Shown piece after piece: positions 6,890 to 15,842 of a DNA stretch of 64,000 nt (the stretch's first letter is position 1; every line of letters starts with the position of its first letter). The stretch is from the NCBI GenBank assembly GCA_942491345.1, contig CALOAN010000003.1, positions 1 through 64,000 on the forward strand, read 5' to 3'. The position numbers were made by a program, and so were the translations under genes. The notes below the pieces were generated by a model. The model did no database searches. It was not told where the DNA came from and saw only the letters and a list, made by a program, of their open reading frames with translations. Origin of the DNA: JAHEEL01 sp942491345. Lineage in GTDB: Bacteria; Actinomycetota; Acidimicrobiia; Spongiisociales; UBA5794.

Positions 6890-9778
6890 ATGACCGACAT
6901 TCCGTTCCGGGAGCTGGAACCAACCGATGACTTCTGGTCGCGCCACATCGGTCCGTCGACTGCCGACCTTCCGGAAATGCTGGATGTTGTTGGTGCGACC
7001 TCGATCGAAGACCTCATCGACCGTGCGGTCCCTCCGGCGATCAGGATCAATCACGAACACAACGTGCCCGGGCCGATGTCCGAGCGGGAGGTCATGGTAA
7101 GGCTCAGGATGCTCGCCGACCGCAACGAGCGGTACACGTCGCTGATCGGCATGGGCTACGCGGACACGATCGTCCCGCAGGTCATCCAACGCAACGTTCT
7201 CGAGAATCCCGGCTGGTACACGGCGTACACGCCGTATCAGCCGGAGATCTCGCAGGGGCGTCTCGAAGCGCTGCTCAACTTCCAGACGATGGTGTCGGAC
7301 CTCACCGGCATGGATATCGCCAACGCGTCCCTCCTCGACGAGAGCACGGCGGCAGCCGAGGCAATGGCGATGTTCAAGCGGGTGAACCGTGGCTCAGGCT
7401 CGGTGTTCTTCATCGATGAGGAGACCCACCCGCAGACGATCGAGGTCATCAAGACGCGGGCCCTACCGCTCGGCCTCGAGGTTGTCGTCGGTGATCCCCA
7501 CGCCGATCTTCCGGACGGTGTGTTCGGCGTGCTGATCCAGTACCCGGGTACCTCGGGTGTGGTTCGGGACCACGCACGGGCGGTCGAACGCATCCACGAA
7601 GCCGGGGCACTTGTGGCCTTCGCTGTCGACCTGCTCGCGCTGACGCTGCTGACGCCTCCCGGAGAGATCGGCGCGGATGCCGTTGTCGGGAGCTCCCAAC
7701 GTTTCGGTGTGCCGATGATGTTCGGTGGGCCACACGCGGCGTTCATGGCGACGAGAGACGATCACAAGCGACAGCTGCCGGGTCGGATGGTCGGCGTGTC
7801 AGTGGACACAGAGGGGCGAGTCGGGCTGCGCCTGGCCCTCCAGACCCGCGAGCAGCACATCCGTCGTGAGAAGGCGACGTCGAACATCTGCACGGCCCAG
7901 GTGCTCCTTGCGGTTATGGCCGGCTTCTACGGCGTCTATCACGGTCCCGACGGCCTCGAACGGATCGCAGCACGGATCCATCGGCTCACGAGTGCGCTGG
8001 CGCGAGGACTCGGCGACGGTGGTGTTGCGGTGCTGAACGACACATGGTTTGACACGCTCACTGTCCGCACAGTGAGTGCTGAGGAGACTCTGGCCAAGGC
8101 ACGCGAGCGCAGGATCAATCTCCGTCCGGTTGACGCCACGACGGTCGGAGTGACACTGGACGAAACCACAACACCCGCCTATGTGGAAGCACTCTTCGAG
8201 ATCTTCGACGTCACGGCCGACACGGAGGTCCTCATTCCGCATGCCGCTTCCGGGATCCCTCCCGAGCTGGAGCGCACTTCGGCGTTCATGACGCACCCGG
8301 TCTTCCACGAGCATCGATCCGAGACCGAGATGATGCGCTACATCCGACGCCTCCAGAGTCGGGACATCGCCCTCGATCGGTCAATGATTCCGCTCGGCTC
8401 GTGCACCATGAAACTCAACGCCGCAGCCGAGCTGGCGGCCGTGACTTGGCCGGAGTTCGCCGACATCCATCCGTTTGTACCCCTCGACCAGGTTGAGGGG
8501 TACATCCGCCTCATCGCAGACATTGAGGGCTGGCTCGCCGACCTCACCGGCTACGACGCCGTGTCGGTGCAGCCCAATTCGGGGGCGCAAGGCGAGTTCA
8601 CGGGGCTTCTGGCCATTCGGGCGTATCACGAGTCACGCGGCGAAGGGCATCGGGACGTCTGCCTCATTCCTGCATCGGCCCATGGGACGAACCCGGCGTC
8701 GGCTTCGATGGCCGGCATGCGGGTTGTTGTGGTTATGACCGACGACGACGGCAACATCGACGTGGCTGATCTGCGCGCCAAGGCCGAGCAGTTCTCAGAC
8801 TCGCTCGCGGCGATCATGGTCACCTATCCCTCGACCCATGGTGTGTTCGAGGACACGATCATCGAGGTGTGCGACGTGGTGCACGAATACGGCGGTCAGG
8901 TCTATCTCGACGGGGCGAACCTCAACGCCTTGGTCGGGATCGCTGAGCCGGGCTCCTTCGGGAGCGACGTCTCCCACCTGAATCTCCACAAGACGTTCGC
9001 CATCCCCCACGGAGGTGGAGGGCCAGGTGTCGGACCGATTGCGGTGCGTGGGCACCTCGCCCCCTTCCTCCCCGGCCACCCGCTCGTCCCCGACATGCCC
9101 GGCCACGAGGACGGGATCGGGGCCGTTGCATCCGCGCCGTGGGGGTCGGCCGGCGTGCTGTCGATCTCGTGGGCGTATATCGCTCTCATGGGTTCGGCCG
9201 GCTTGCGGCTGGCGACAGAGATAGCGATCCTCAACGCCAACTACGTCGCAGCCCGCCTCGCGCCGTTCTACCCGGTGCTCTACACCGGCAACGATGGGTT
9301 CGTCGCACACGAGTGCATCATCGACATCCGCGACATCCGGCACGACACGGGTGTGACGAACGAGGACATCGCGAAACGACTCATCGACTACGGATTCCAC
9401 GCGCCGACGATGTCGTTCCCGGTGGCAGGGACGTTGATGATCGAACCGACCGAGTCGGAGTCGAAGCAGGAACTCGACCGGTTCTGCGATGCGATGATCT
9501 CGATCAGGGCCGAGATCGACGCCGTCGCAGCGGGGGATGTCGACGTGGAGCAGAGTGCGTTGCGGCACTCGCCGCACGCAGCAGAAGACCTCCTGGCCGA
9601 CGAGTGGGACCGCCTCTATTCGAGAGCAGACGCAGCGTATCCGGCCGATCATCTCCGTCGGGACAAGTACTGGCCACCGGTGAGTCGGATCGACAACGCC
9701 TTCGGCGACCGCCACCTTGTCTGCTCCTGCCCTCCCATGGAGGCGTATTCGGACGAGAACCCGAACACCGAGGACTGA
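6890..9778 (+). CDS. gcvP: Glycine dehydrogenase (decarboxylating), P protein
   Basis: 962 residues, the full single-chain length. The P protein decarboxylates glycine with pyridoxal phosphate and passes the aminomethyl group to the lipoyl arm of GcvH. The N-terminal half has RHIGPS and YTAYTPYQPEISQGRLEALLN-type sequence. The C-terminal half carries the PLP lysine in HLNLHKTF (Lys701) followed by the Gly-rich loop PHGGGGPGVGP. I start at ATG 6890, behind CGAGGAGCAG. An in-frame ATG at 6839 lies inside the riboswitch core and would interrupt it. GcvT, GcvH and lipoate genes are not in this window, so the system is split across loci. The riboswitch ties expression to glycine excess. Confidence 0.97.
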   Translation: MTDIPFRELEPTDDFWSRHIGPSTADLPEMLDVVGATSIEDLIDRAVPPAIRINHEHNVPGPMSEREVMVRLRMLADRNERYTSLIGMGYADTIVPQVIQRNVLENPGWYTAYTPYQPEISQGRLEALLNFQTMVSDLTGMDIANASLLDESTAAAEAMAMFKRVNRGSGSVFFIDEETHPQTIEVIKTRALPLGLEVVVGDPHADLPDGVFGVLIQYPGTSGVVRDHARAVERIHEAGALVAFAVDLLALTLLTPPGEIGADAVVGSSQRFGVPMMFGGPHAAFMATRDDHKRQLPGRMVGVSVDTEGRVGLRLALQTREQHIRREKATSNICTAQVLLAVMAGFYGVYHGPDGLERIAARIHRLTSALARGLGDGGVAVLNDTWFDTLTVRTVSAEETLAKARERRINLRPVDATTVGVTLDETTTPAYVEALFEIFDVTADTEVLIPHAASGIPPELERTSAFMTHPVFHEHRSETEMMRYIRRLQSRDIALDRSMIPLGSCTMKLNAAAELAAVTWPEFADIHPFVPLDQVEGYIRLIADIEGWLADLTGYDAVSVQPNSGAQGEFTGLLAIRAYHESRGEGHRDVCLIPASAHGTNPASASMAGMRVVVVMTDDDGNIDVADLRAKAEQFSDSLAAIMVTYPSTHGVFEDTIIEVCDVVHEYGGQVYLDGANLNALVGIAEPGSFGSDVSHLNLHKTFAIPHGGGGPGVGPIAVRGHLAPFLPGHPLVPDMPGHEDGIGAVASAPWGSAGVLSISWAYIALMGSAGLRLATEIAILNANYVAARLAPFYPVLYTGNDGFVAHECIIDIRDIRHDTGVTNEDIAKRLIDYGFHAPTMSFPVAGTLMIEPTESESKQELDRFCDAMISIRAEIDAVAAGDVDVEQSALRHSPHAAEDLLADEWDRLYSRADAAYPADHLRRDKYWPPVSRIDNAFGDRHLVCSCPPMEAYSDENPNTED

Positions 9779-9781
9779 GCG

Positions 9782-10273
9782 ATGTCGAGCGAGAGTGGAT
9801 CAGCCGGCCGCAAGAGGCCGTCCGGCATAGCCAAGTGGTTCATGCAGTCACCGAAGTGGCTGTATCGCGCCAGACTCGGCTTCGTGTTCGGCCAGCGATT
9901 CCTTCTCCTCGAACACAAGGGCAGGAAGTCGGGAGCCGTTTACCAGACACCCCTCGAGGTCGCCTTTCACAACCCCGAGACCGACGAGTACATCGTGACA
10001 TCGGGCACGGGTTCCAAGGCCGACTGGTACCGCAACATCCAGGCCAGCCCTGCCGTTGCCATCTGGATCGGGAGCAGCCGGTATCCCACAGCACAGCGAT
10101 TCCTCCCGACCGAAGAGGCCGTTGAAGTCATGAAGAACTACGAGCAGGAACACCCCAAAACGGCGGCAAAGCTCGAAGCGATGATGGGTGTCTCCCATGA
10201 CGAGACCCAGGACTCGTGGAATGCGATGATGCAGCAGATACCGATGATCGGTTTCACGCCCGATCGGCAGTAG
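9782..10273 (+). CDS. Deazaflavin (F420)-dependent nitroreductase family protein
   Basis: 163 residues of the Ddn-like split beta-barrel family. Recognisable stretches are LLEHKGRKSGAVYQTPLEV, near residue 43 (cofactor-binding GRKSG), and GSKADWYRNIQASP (residues about 78-91). Members bind F420 and reduce quinones or nitroaromatics; the native substrate here is unknown. It begins 3 bases after gcvP stops, so it probably rides on the same riboswitch-controlled transcript, although no functional link to glycine is evident. The 3' end overlaps the convergent MFS gene by 20 bases. Confidence 0.85.
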   Translation: MSSESGSAGRKRPSGIAKWFMQSPKWLYRARLGFVFGQRFLLLEHKGRKSGAVYQTPLEVAFHNPETDEYIVTSGTGSKADWYRNIQASPAVAIWIGSSRYPTAQRFLPTEEAVEVMKNYEQEHPKTAAKLEAMMGVSHDETQDSWNAMMQQIPMIGFTPDRQ

Positions 10274-11441
10274 CGGCTTCGCTCTCAGTTCCGCTGGCAG
10301 CCGAACGGTCCCAGCGCGCAAATATGACCGTCGCGGCACCGAGGCCGACACCGGCGACCACGAACATCGGATCCCACCCTGCAGTATCGATGATGAGGCC
10401 GAACAGCGGGCCCCCGATGAGCGTTCCGATGTCCAGCAGGGCGGTGAAGAACGACATGGCCGAGCCACGATCGCTGTCGGGGGCGCGGTCCACAACCATT
10501 GCCGTGAGGATCGGGAACGCGAAGCCGTGGCCTGCGCCACAGAGAGCACCGGCGATAGCCACCCCAACCCACGAGCCGGTGCCGGCCAGCACGAAGAACC
10601 CGAGGACGAGGGAAACCATCGACGCGTACAGCACGAGCTTGCTGCCTACACGGTCGGGGAGCCAGCCGAAGAAGACCCGCTCGAGGATGGCGACTACCAC
10701 GTAGGTGGTGAAGAACAATCCGACACTTCCGAACCCGGTGTCGTCGACGTAGCGGCGGATGAAGACGAAGTACGCCGTGAGCACGACCGAGAACGCGCCG
10801 AGCATCCACCAGATCGGCAACAGGTTCCGTTGCGTGACGATGCTCCAGAATCCACCCGGAGACTCTCCCGGCTCCAACTCGGGCCGGCGCTCAGGCAGCG
10901 GCAGCGAGAGCAGCAGCGTCGCGATCGCGAATCCGGCCGCCGTTAGGAACAACTCTCGGAATCCTGCGATTGACAGAACGAAGTCGCCCAAGATCCCGGC
11001 GACGGCAATCGGCAGCAACCCCGACACGCCGAAGAGGGCGATGCCCTCGGTGCGACGCGCCTTGGGCACGACGTCGGTGCCGTACGTGAACAGGGCGCTG
11101 AACAACATGGCTTCAGCAACCCCGTGGCCGATGCGCACGGCATACACCCACGGTCCCAGGACCGTCACGGTGAGGTAGAGGAGTACGAACGCGATGTTCA
11201 GGACGTTCCCGAACAGGATCACCGGCCTGCGTCCGTATCGGTCCATGACCGTTCCGAGCAGCGGGCGCATCGCCACCGAGGCCACGGCGGTCGCCGCATA
11301 GATCAACCCGATCTCGGTGTCGCTTGCGCCGAGGTCGGAGAGGTAGCCGGAGAAGTGCAGGAACAACGCCCACGTCATGCCGCTCGCGAAGTTCGCGAGC
11401 CATGAGAAGACAAACGGGCGGGTGAAGAGGCGTTCCGGCAC
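10254..11441 (-). CDS. Major facilitator superfamily transporter
   Basis: 395 residues with about twelve hydrophobic segments. The MFS signature between helices 2 and 3 is RPLLGTVMDRYGRRPVILFG, and a second half begins near residue 205 after a charged loop rich in Glu/Pro. The length and N/C duplication fit a drug or metabolite efflux MFS; no substrate can be assigned. It starts with GTG at 11441, six bases after a TAGGCT element, with no Shine-Dalgarno, so a leaderless transcript is likely. It converges on and overlaps the nitroreductase gene. Confidence 0.9.
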   Translation of the reverse strand: MPERLFTRPFVFSWLANFASGMTWALFLHFSGYLSDLGASDTEIGLIYAATAVASVAMRPLLGTVMDRYGRRPVILFGNVLNIAFVLLYLTVTVLGPWVYAVRIGHGVAEAMLFSALFTYGTDVVPKARRTEGIALFGVSGLLPIAVAGILGDFVLSIAGFRELFLTAAGFAIATLLLSLPLPERRPELEPGESPGGFWSIVTQRNLLPIWWMLGAFSVVLTAYFVFIRRYVDDTGFGSVGLFFTTYVVVAILERVFFGWLPDRVGSKLVLYASMVSLVLGFFVLAGTGSWVGVAIAGALCGAGHGFAFPILTAMVVDRAPDSDRGSAMSFFTALLDIGTLIGGPLFGLIIDTAGWDPMFVVAGVGLGAATVIFARWDRSAASGTESEAATADRA

Positions 11442-11447
11442 GGGCGA

Positions 11448-11453
11448 AGCCTA
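11448..11453 (-). promoter_or_regulatory. -10 element for leaderless MFS mRNA
   Basis: On the minus strand TAGGCT, then six bases, then the GTG start. This is the same arrangement as at other leaderless genes in the window. Confidence 0.45.
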
Positions 11454-11606
11454 TCGACGGTGCGATTCGAGCAATTCGGCGTTCTGGATTCTCGGCTGGC
11501 CGATCGTGGGCAGGGGTCGAGTCGGGTTGTGTAGGTTTGATGTCACGGTTCTTGTGTTCTCAGGGGTTGTACGTGGTGAGAGCGCAGACTGGACGGGAGC
11601 CACGCT

Positions 11607-12068
11607 GTGGTTGGATCGGTTGAGGATGAGTTCACCGATTTTGTGAAGCTCTACGAGCCGAGGCTCCGTATCGCGTTGATGTCGGCGTATGGCCCCGAAC
11701 GCGGTCGAGATGCGACGGCAGAGGCATTGGCGCATGGCTGGGAACACTGGGATCGGGTGAGTGGAATGGACGAGCCGGTCGGCTACCTGTACCGGGTTGG
11801 CCAGAGCAAGAGCCGGCCCCGGCTCCGGCCACGTCCCGATCCAGTACCCATGTCCGGTACTGAGCCCTGGGTTGAGCCCGGTCTCCCCGCCGCATTGGGC
11901 CGGTTGAGTCGGAAGCAGCGGATGGCGGTCGTACTCGTTGACGGCTACGGATGGACCCACAGTGAGGCTGCGGCGGTCATGTCGGTTTCGGAGGCGACGG
12001 TGAGGACTCATCTCGGCCGAGGTTTGCGCAAGCTTCGAGCGGCTTTGGGGGTGACGGCTGATGCCTGA
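11607..12068 (+). CDS. ECF-type RNA polymerase sigma factor
   Basis: 153 residues. The N-terminal part (FTDFVKLYEPRLRIALMSAY...ATAEALAHGWEHWDRV) resembles sigma region 2 with DAxAEAL. An Arg/Pro-rich linker follows. The C-terminus has region 4: LGRLSRKQRMAVVLVDGYGW, then SEAAAVMSVSEATVRTHLGR as the DNA-binding helix-turn-helix. GTG at 11607 follows GACGGGAG. The stop overlaps the next gene by 8 bases, indicating translational coupling with the membrane-anchored propeller protein. Such a pair suggests a sigma factor held by a membrane partner. The group within ECF sigmas is uncertain, and region 2 is weakly conserved. Confidence 0.82.
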   Translation: MVGSVEDEFTDFVKLYEPRLRIALMSAYGPERGRDATAEALAHGWEHWDRVSGMDEPVGYLYRVGQSKSRPRLRPRPDPVPMSGTEPWVEPGLPAALGRLSRKQRMAVVLVDGYGWTHSEAAAVMSVSEATVRTHLGRGLRKLRAALGVTADA

Positions 12069-14526
12069 TCTGTCAACGAGCATCCGTGAGTATTACGACG
12101 CTGTTGCTGAGCCGGTCGACGTCTCTGAGATCCTTGAACGATCCGGGCACCGTCGGGTCGTCCCAAATTGGGCGGTCGCGGTGGCGGCCGCACTCGCGGT
12201 GTTCGTCATGATTGGCGGGTTCGTGTGGCTGATCAGCGGGACCGACTCGGAAGTGATCGACGAGCCAATGCCAACCGTGGTTGCCACGACAACGGCGAAC
12301 ATCCCAGACGAGACGCCGGTGAGCGTTCCGGACGCGGCACCACTCATCACGGTGGACCCTGCGCTTGTCGCTTCGAGTCTGCCGGTCGACGCGACCAAGG
12401 CGGTGGCCGTGGGCGACGGTTCGCTGTGGGCGTGGACTGACCTAGGCATCGTCCGGTGGAATCTCGAAGATCGCAATGCCGAGTTGTTCGGATCGGCCGA
12501 CGGTCTCCCGGTCACCGACGGAGCATGGGGCGGGATCGTCGTTGCACCAGACGGGACGGTCTGGGCGTCCACCTCGAACCAGGGTCTCGCCCGGTTCGAC
12601 GGAACCCGCTGGAGCGAGCCGGCCGGCTACGACCAACTCGACATCGTCAACCCGCGATGCGTCGATGGTGAGGAGTGCCTGAACTCGATCACGGCGATGG
12701 CCGTCGGTCCCGATGGAGTGCTCTCACTGGCCTTCAGAGAAGAGACGCTGCTGCAACTCGACGGCACCGAATGGAACGTTGTACCCGTGACTTCCGCCGA
12801 AGTGGACGGCGCCTCCGTTTGGGCGACGGGCGCCTCCGTTTGGGCGACGGATATGGCCGTCGCGGCGGATGGCACGCTGTGGGTGGCTTCGTGGGAGGAA
12901 CTGCTGGCATACGACGGAGATGAGTGGGACCGATTCACGGCCGCCGACGGTCTCCCCTCAGGTAAGATCGACTCCGTGGCGGTGGCTCCGAACGGAGACA
13001 TCTGGATCAAAACGATCGATCCCTTCGAAGAGGGCGCAGCCGTTGGCGTGGCGCGGTTTGATGGCGATTTGTGGACCGTCTTCGACGAGAATGACGGGCT
13101 CTACGAAAGCGCAACAGCTGCTCTGACTGTCGGACCCGATGGCACGGTGTGGGTCGTCCACGGAGGGGCCGTCCGCGGAGCCTTGGATGACCCAGGATCA
13201 AGTGAGGAACCTGCCGCGGGCGCGGTCTCACGGTTCGACGGTACAACATGGTCGTCGATCACGATCGCCGACGTGGGTTGGGGATTCGGGTGGGGCGGCG
13301 CCGCCGTCGATGACACCGGAACACTCTGGATCACGTCCCGTTTGGGAATCGTCGGCCTCAACGGATCTGAGGCGACCGTGTTGCGGGTCCCCGGCGGAAT
13401 CCGGCCAGGGGTCGATCCGTCGAACGCCGTCGCCCCAGACGTATGGGACCCGATCCTGTCCACGACGGCGGCCAAAGCCGCACCAGCAGCCGCGACCTGC
13501 CCGGAAGGCTCCGACCCGGACAACCCCGGGATTGTCGACCAGGCACGCCCCGACCCCGGCTATGCAGGGAACCAGGCTGCCGCGTTCGACCGACACACCG
13601 GCAGGATCGTCTACGTCGACTCAGCGAACGAGACCTGGACATTCGACGTGTGCACCAACACCTGGGAACAGATGAATCCCATTGGTACCCCCGAGCGGTA
13701 CCCGGGCGGCCTTCTCGTCTACGACGCCGACTCCGACCGGGTCATCTCCCTGCGCGCTACCAGCAGTTCGGTCTACGACCCGAACGCCAACACGTGGACA
13801 CGGATCAGTGACCGGGAAGCGATGCCGGGTGACCATCCAACGGGCTCGTGGATGGTGAGCGGAGCCGTCTACGACCCGGTGTCGGGTCTCGTCCTCGCCC
13901 AACACGACCAACTCGGAATCCAACTGACGGTCCTCAGCGCCTACGACGTTGACGCCGACCGCTGGACACGTGTGGGAGCCCTGGACGGTCAGGCATGGCG
14001 CAACCTGATCGGCTACTCAACCCAGACCGACCAACTCATATTCGCCGGCTACGGGGATGGCCGTGGTTCGGGCACGGGCGACGACACCGGTGACCGCAAC
14101 TACACCGACGGACCACCTCACGTCGTCGACCCCCGAACCGGAAGCACGCTCGCCACTGGTCCCGGCGCCGTCATCATGGGCGCATACTCCATCATCAGCT
14201 ACGCCGCGGACACCGATACCGCCTACGTTCAAACCCAGCCGAACAAGGAGATCTGCTGGTTCGACCCGGAAACACTCACGTGGGACAACTGCTTCGAGGG
14301 TTCTGACTACCCGGCTGATGTGGCGCGCCAGGGTTTTAGCGCTGACGGGGCCCCGGTGATTGGTCCGGCTGTTATGGGTGGCGCCATGGTCGGCGACCCG
14401 ATCAACAATCGACTCGTTCTCATCAACCCTCACTCGTTCGGGCTATCACCAGCCGTGAGCGCCGTCTGGGCCGTGGACCTCGACACCGGCGAATGGACAC
14501 AACTTCTCGCCCCACCAACACCATGA
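12061..14526 (+). CDS. Membrane-anchored beta-propeller protein, possible anti-sigma/sensor partner
   Basis: 821 residues. A short cytoplasmic head (residues 1-38) with EPVDVSEILERSGHR precedes one membrane helix (about 39-60, AVAVAAALAVFVMIGGFVWL). A Thr/Pro-rich spacer leads into an outside region. Residues about 110-450 contain repeated blades of the type VAPDGTVWASTSNQGLARFDG, as in two-component-regulator propellers. Residues about 490-820 contain a second, Kelch-like propeller (DSANETWTFDVCTNTWEQM, YDPNANTWTRIS). The 8-base overlap with the ECF sigma gene and the type-II topology suggest that the head regulates the sigma factor, but I see no recognised zinc anti-sigma motif. A 7-codon tandem duplication (GASVWAT twice) lies near residue 255. 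Confidence 0.7.
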   Translation: MPDLSTSIREYYDAVAEPVDVSEILERSGHRRVVPNWAVAVAAALAVFVMIGGFVWLISGTDSEVIDEPMPTVVATTTANIPDETPVSVPDAAPLITVDPALVASSLPVDATKAVAVGDGSLWAWTDLGIVRWNLEDRNAELFGSADGLPVTDGAWGGIVVAPDGTVWASTSNQGLARFDGTRWSEPAGYDQLDIVNPRCVDGEECLNSITAMAVGPDGVLSLAFREETLLQLDGTEWNVVPVTSAEVDGASVWATGASVWATDMAVAADGTLWVASWEELLAYDGDEWDRFTAADGLPSGKIDSVAVAPNGDIWIKTIDPFEEGAAVGVARFDGDLWTVFDENDGLYESATAALTVGPDGTVWVVHGGAVRGALDDPGSSEEPAAGAVSRFDGTTWSSITIADVGWGFGWGGAAVDDTGTLWITSRLGIVGLNGSEATVLRVPGGIRPGVDPSNAVAPDVWDPILSTTAAKAAPAAATCPEGSDPDNPGIVDQARPDPGYAGNQAAAFDRHTGRIVYVDSANETWTFDVCTNTWEQMNPIGTPERYPGGLLVYDADSDRVISLRATSSSVYDPNANTWTRISDREAMPGDHPTGSWMVSGAVYDPVSGLVLAQHDQLGIQLTVLSAYDVDADRWTRVGALDGQAWRNLIGYSTQTDQLIFAGYGDGRGSGTGDDTGDRNYTDGPPHVVDPRTGSTLATGPGAVIMGAYSIISYAADTDTAYVQTQPNKEICWFDPETLTWDNCFEGSDYPADVARQGFSADGAPVIGPAVMGGAMVGDPINNRLVLINPHSFGLSPAVSAVWAVDLDTGEWTQLLAPPTP

Positions 14527-14640
14527 ACCTCCGCACACACGGTATCGGGCCACTCGGACTTCAAGAGTTCGACTTCGGAGGCGAGAGCAGTCCGTCCGGC
14601 GCGATCCAGGAGGTCCTCATAGAACCTTCCGCCGTGGCGG

Positions 14641-15183
14641 GTGCTCGTCGCCGCCATTGGTGCCACGTCTGGAGCGAGTCTCGTCCTCGGCCCAACACGC
14701 GATCTGACATCCGGATGTTTGGCCCAGACCCCGCTGGTCGCACCGGTCGGCGCGGTCCTCGGCGATGCCGAGTACTTCCTCCACGCCACATGGTGGGACG
14801 GAGCGTTCGATGAGAATCTCGAGGAGATGCAGGCAATCGTGGCTGAGGCCGTCGATCCGGCAATCTGGTCCGTGGATCTGCCCGCACGCATCCGTCTCTG
14901 GGCCGCTACAGCTGGTTCCTTCGCGCGGTCATTCGAGGACCCATGGGACGAGGATGGCTGGTTCGCTCAACGTGATCCCGACGGCACCATCCGAGAGGAC
15001 CTCGATGAACTCGGTGAACTCGACGACGGCGTCATCAGCTACATCGATGAGGGACTCCTCCTCACCACGCGGCCGCAACAGACAGGCCTTGACGCGACCT
15101 CCGAGATCCTCCCTGGAAGCCACAGTTCCTTGCTGGTCCCCGAAACCGTGGCGTACCTCATCGACGCGGCTCGGGCCGGCTAG
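14641..15183 (+). CDS. Hypothetical protein, possibly the larger piece of a frameshifted gene
   Basis: A 180-residue acidic frame starting at GTG 14641 (LVAAIGATSGASLVLGP...). It contains GDAEYFLHATWWDGAF, AARIRLWAAT-like and VISYIDEGLLLTTRP stretches. No Shine-Dalgarno precedes it, and a stop lies in frame at 14620-14622. A different frame from the ATG at 14523, just before the propeller gene's stop, reads NLRTHGIGPLGLQEFDFGG. That resembles N-termini I associate with small actinobacterial proteins of unknown function, and it runs out where this frame begins. A single-base shift near 14600-14640 would join them. It is either a short gene with a weak start or a damaged or mis-sequenced one. 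Its stop interlocks with that of the inverted fragment downstream. Confidence 0.45.
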   Translation: MLVAAIGATSGASLVLGPTRDLTSGCLAQTPLVAPVGAVLGDAEYFLHATWWDGAFDENLEEMQAIVAEAVDPAIWSVDLPARIRLWAATAGSFARSFEDPWDEDGWFAQRDPDGTIREDLDELGELDDGVISYIDEGLLLTTRPQQTGLDATSEILPGSHSSLLVPETVAYLIDAARAG

Positions 15184-15569
15184 GAACCGTCCGTCTCTAC
15201 TCGTGTGTTCGCCGTGGCGAGGAGTTCTACGGTGTCGCCGGTGGTGGGGTCGATGGCGAGTACGTTGTCTGTGACAGTGGTTCCCGGCCAGGTGCAGCAG
15301 GAGTTGCCGATGACGACAACCCGGGTATTGATCGGGTCGTAGACCAACGCTGAGGGGAATACTTCCAGAGCGGTCGTGAAGCTGCATTCCCAGGTGAACG
15401 TGACCGGTTCGAGTCTGCAGAGATCGCCGTTGTTGGTGTATGCGGTGTCGCCTCCGGTGGCGTAGCTGAACGATCCGAAGCCCCCAGTGACGCCATCTGC
15501 CATCGCCCACACGCCGCCCTTGGTGTCGGCCGCGGACCACGAAACGACCTCGCGCTGATACGCGCCCAA
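15180..15569 (-). pseudogene. Inverted, truncated propeller-protein fragment
   Basis: 129 codons. FGSFSYATGGDTAYTNNGDL, LEPVTFTWEC, VYDPINTRVVVIGNS and VLAIDPTTGDTVELLAT parallel the C-terminal propeller of the protein at 12061-14526 (SYAADTDTAYVQ, DPETLTWDNC, GDPINNRLVLINP, WAVDLDTGEWTQLLAP). It lacks the head, membrane helix and first propeller. No ribosome site is evident, and the sequence upstream does not continue the similarity in any frame I can follow. It reads as the 3' remnant of a paralogue left in opposite orientation about 650 bp from the intact gene. Confidence 0.6.
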
Positions 15570-15842
15570 GGAAGGCCACGCCAGGCCACGTCACAGTCCC
15601 CGAAGCACCCCACCCACAAAGGCTTGTGATGTGGGGGTCAGACCGTTGGGAGAAGACTGGCTCTGCTTCGTCGTGCACAGGCCCTCGGAGGATGAGTCGG
15701 TCGGTCCGGACGGGGTGTTGCGGTACCTGAACACTTCGGGATCGCAAGCAGCCACCTGATTCGAACCATCACCCGTACCCGGCAACATCGGCGGCCGTTT
15801 CTTCTGTCTTCGGTCGTTGTGGGGTGCTCCGCCCAGTTGTCT
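15570..15842 (-). other. Non-coding or decayed stretch between propeller fragment and HNH gene
   Basis: About 270 bases without a convincing gene. A minus-strand open stretch near 15591-15788 encodes DPEVFRYRNTPSGPTDSS-like sequence that I do not recognise; it could be more debris of the same paralogue. No tRNA, terminator or mobile-element end is evident. Confidence 0.35.

Noticed and set aside
6590..7189. Long N-terminal extension of the universal stress protein
   Set aside because: The extension is antisense to the riboswitch and gcvP and has no similarity; GGAAGGAGGTG marks the start at 6589.
8795..9715. Minus-strand frame of 306 codons inside gcvP
   Set aside because: Shadow frame of GC-rich gcvP codons, no recognisable domain or start signal.
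14929..15747. Minus-strand frame of 272 codons across the disturbed patch
   Set aside because: Arg/His/Ser-rich, low-information sequence in the wrong frame relative to both the 180-residue frame and the propeller fragment.
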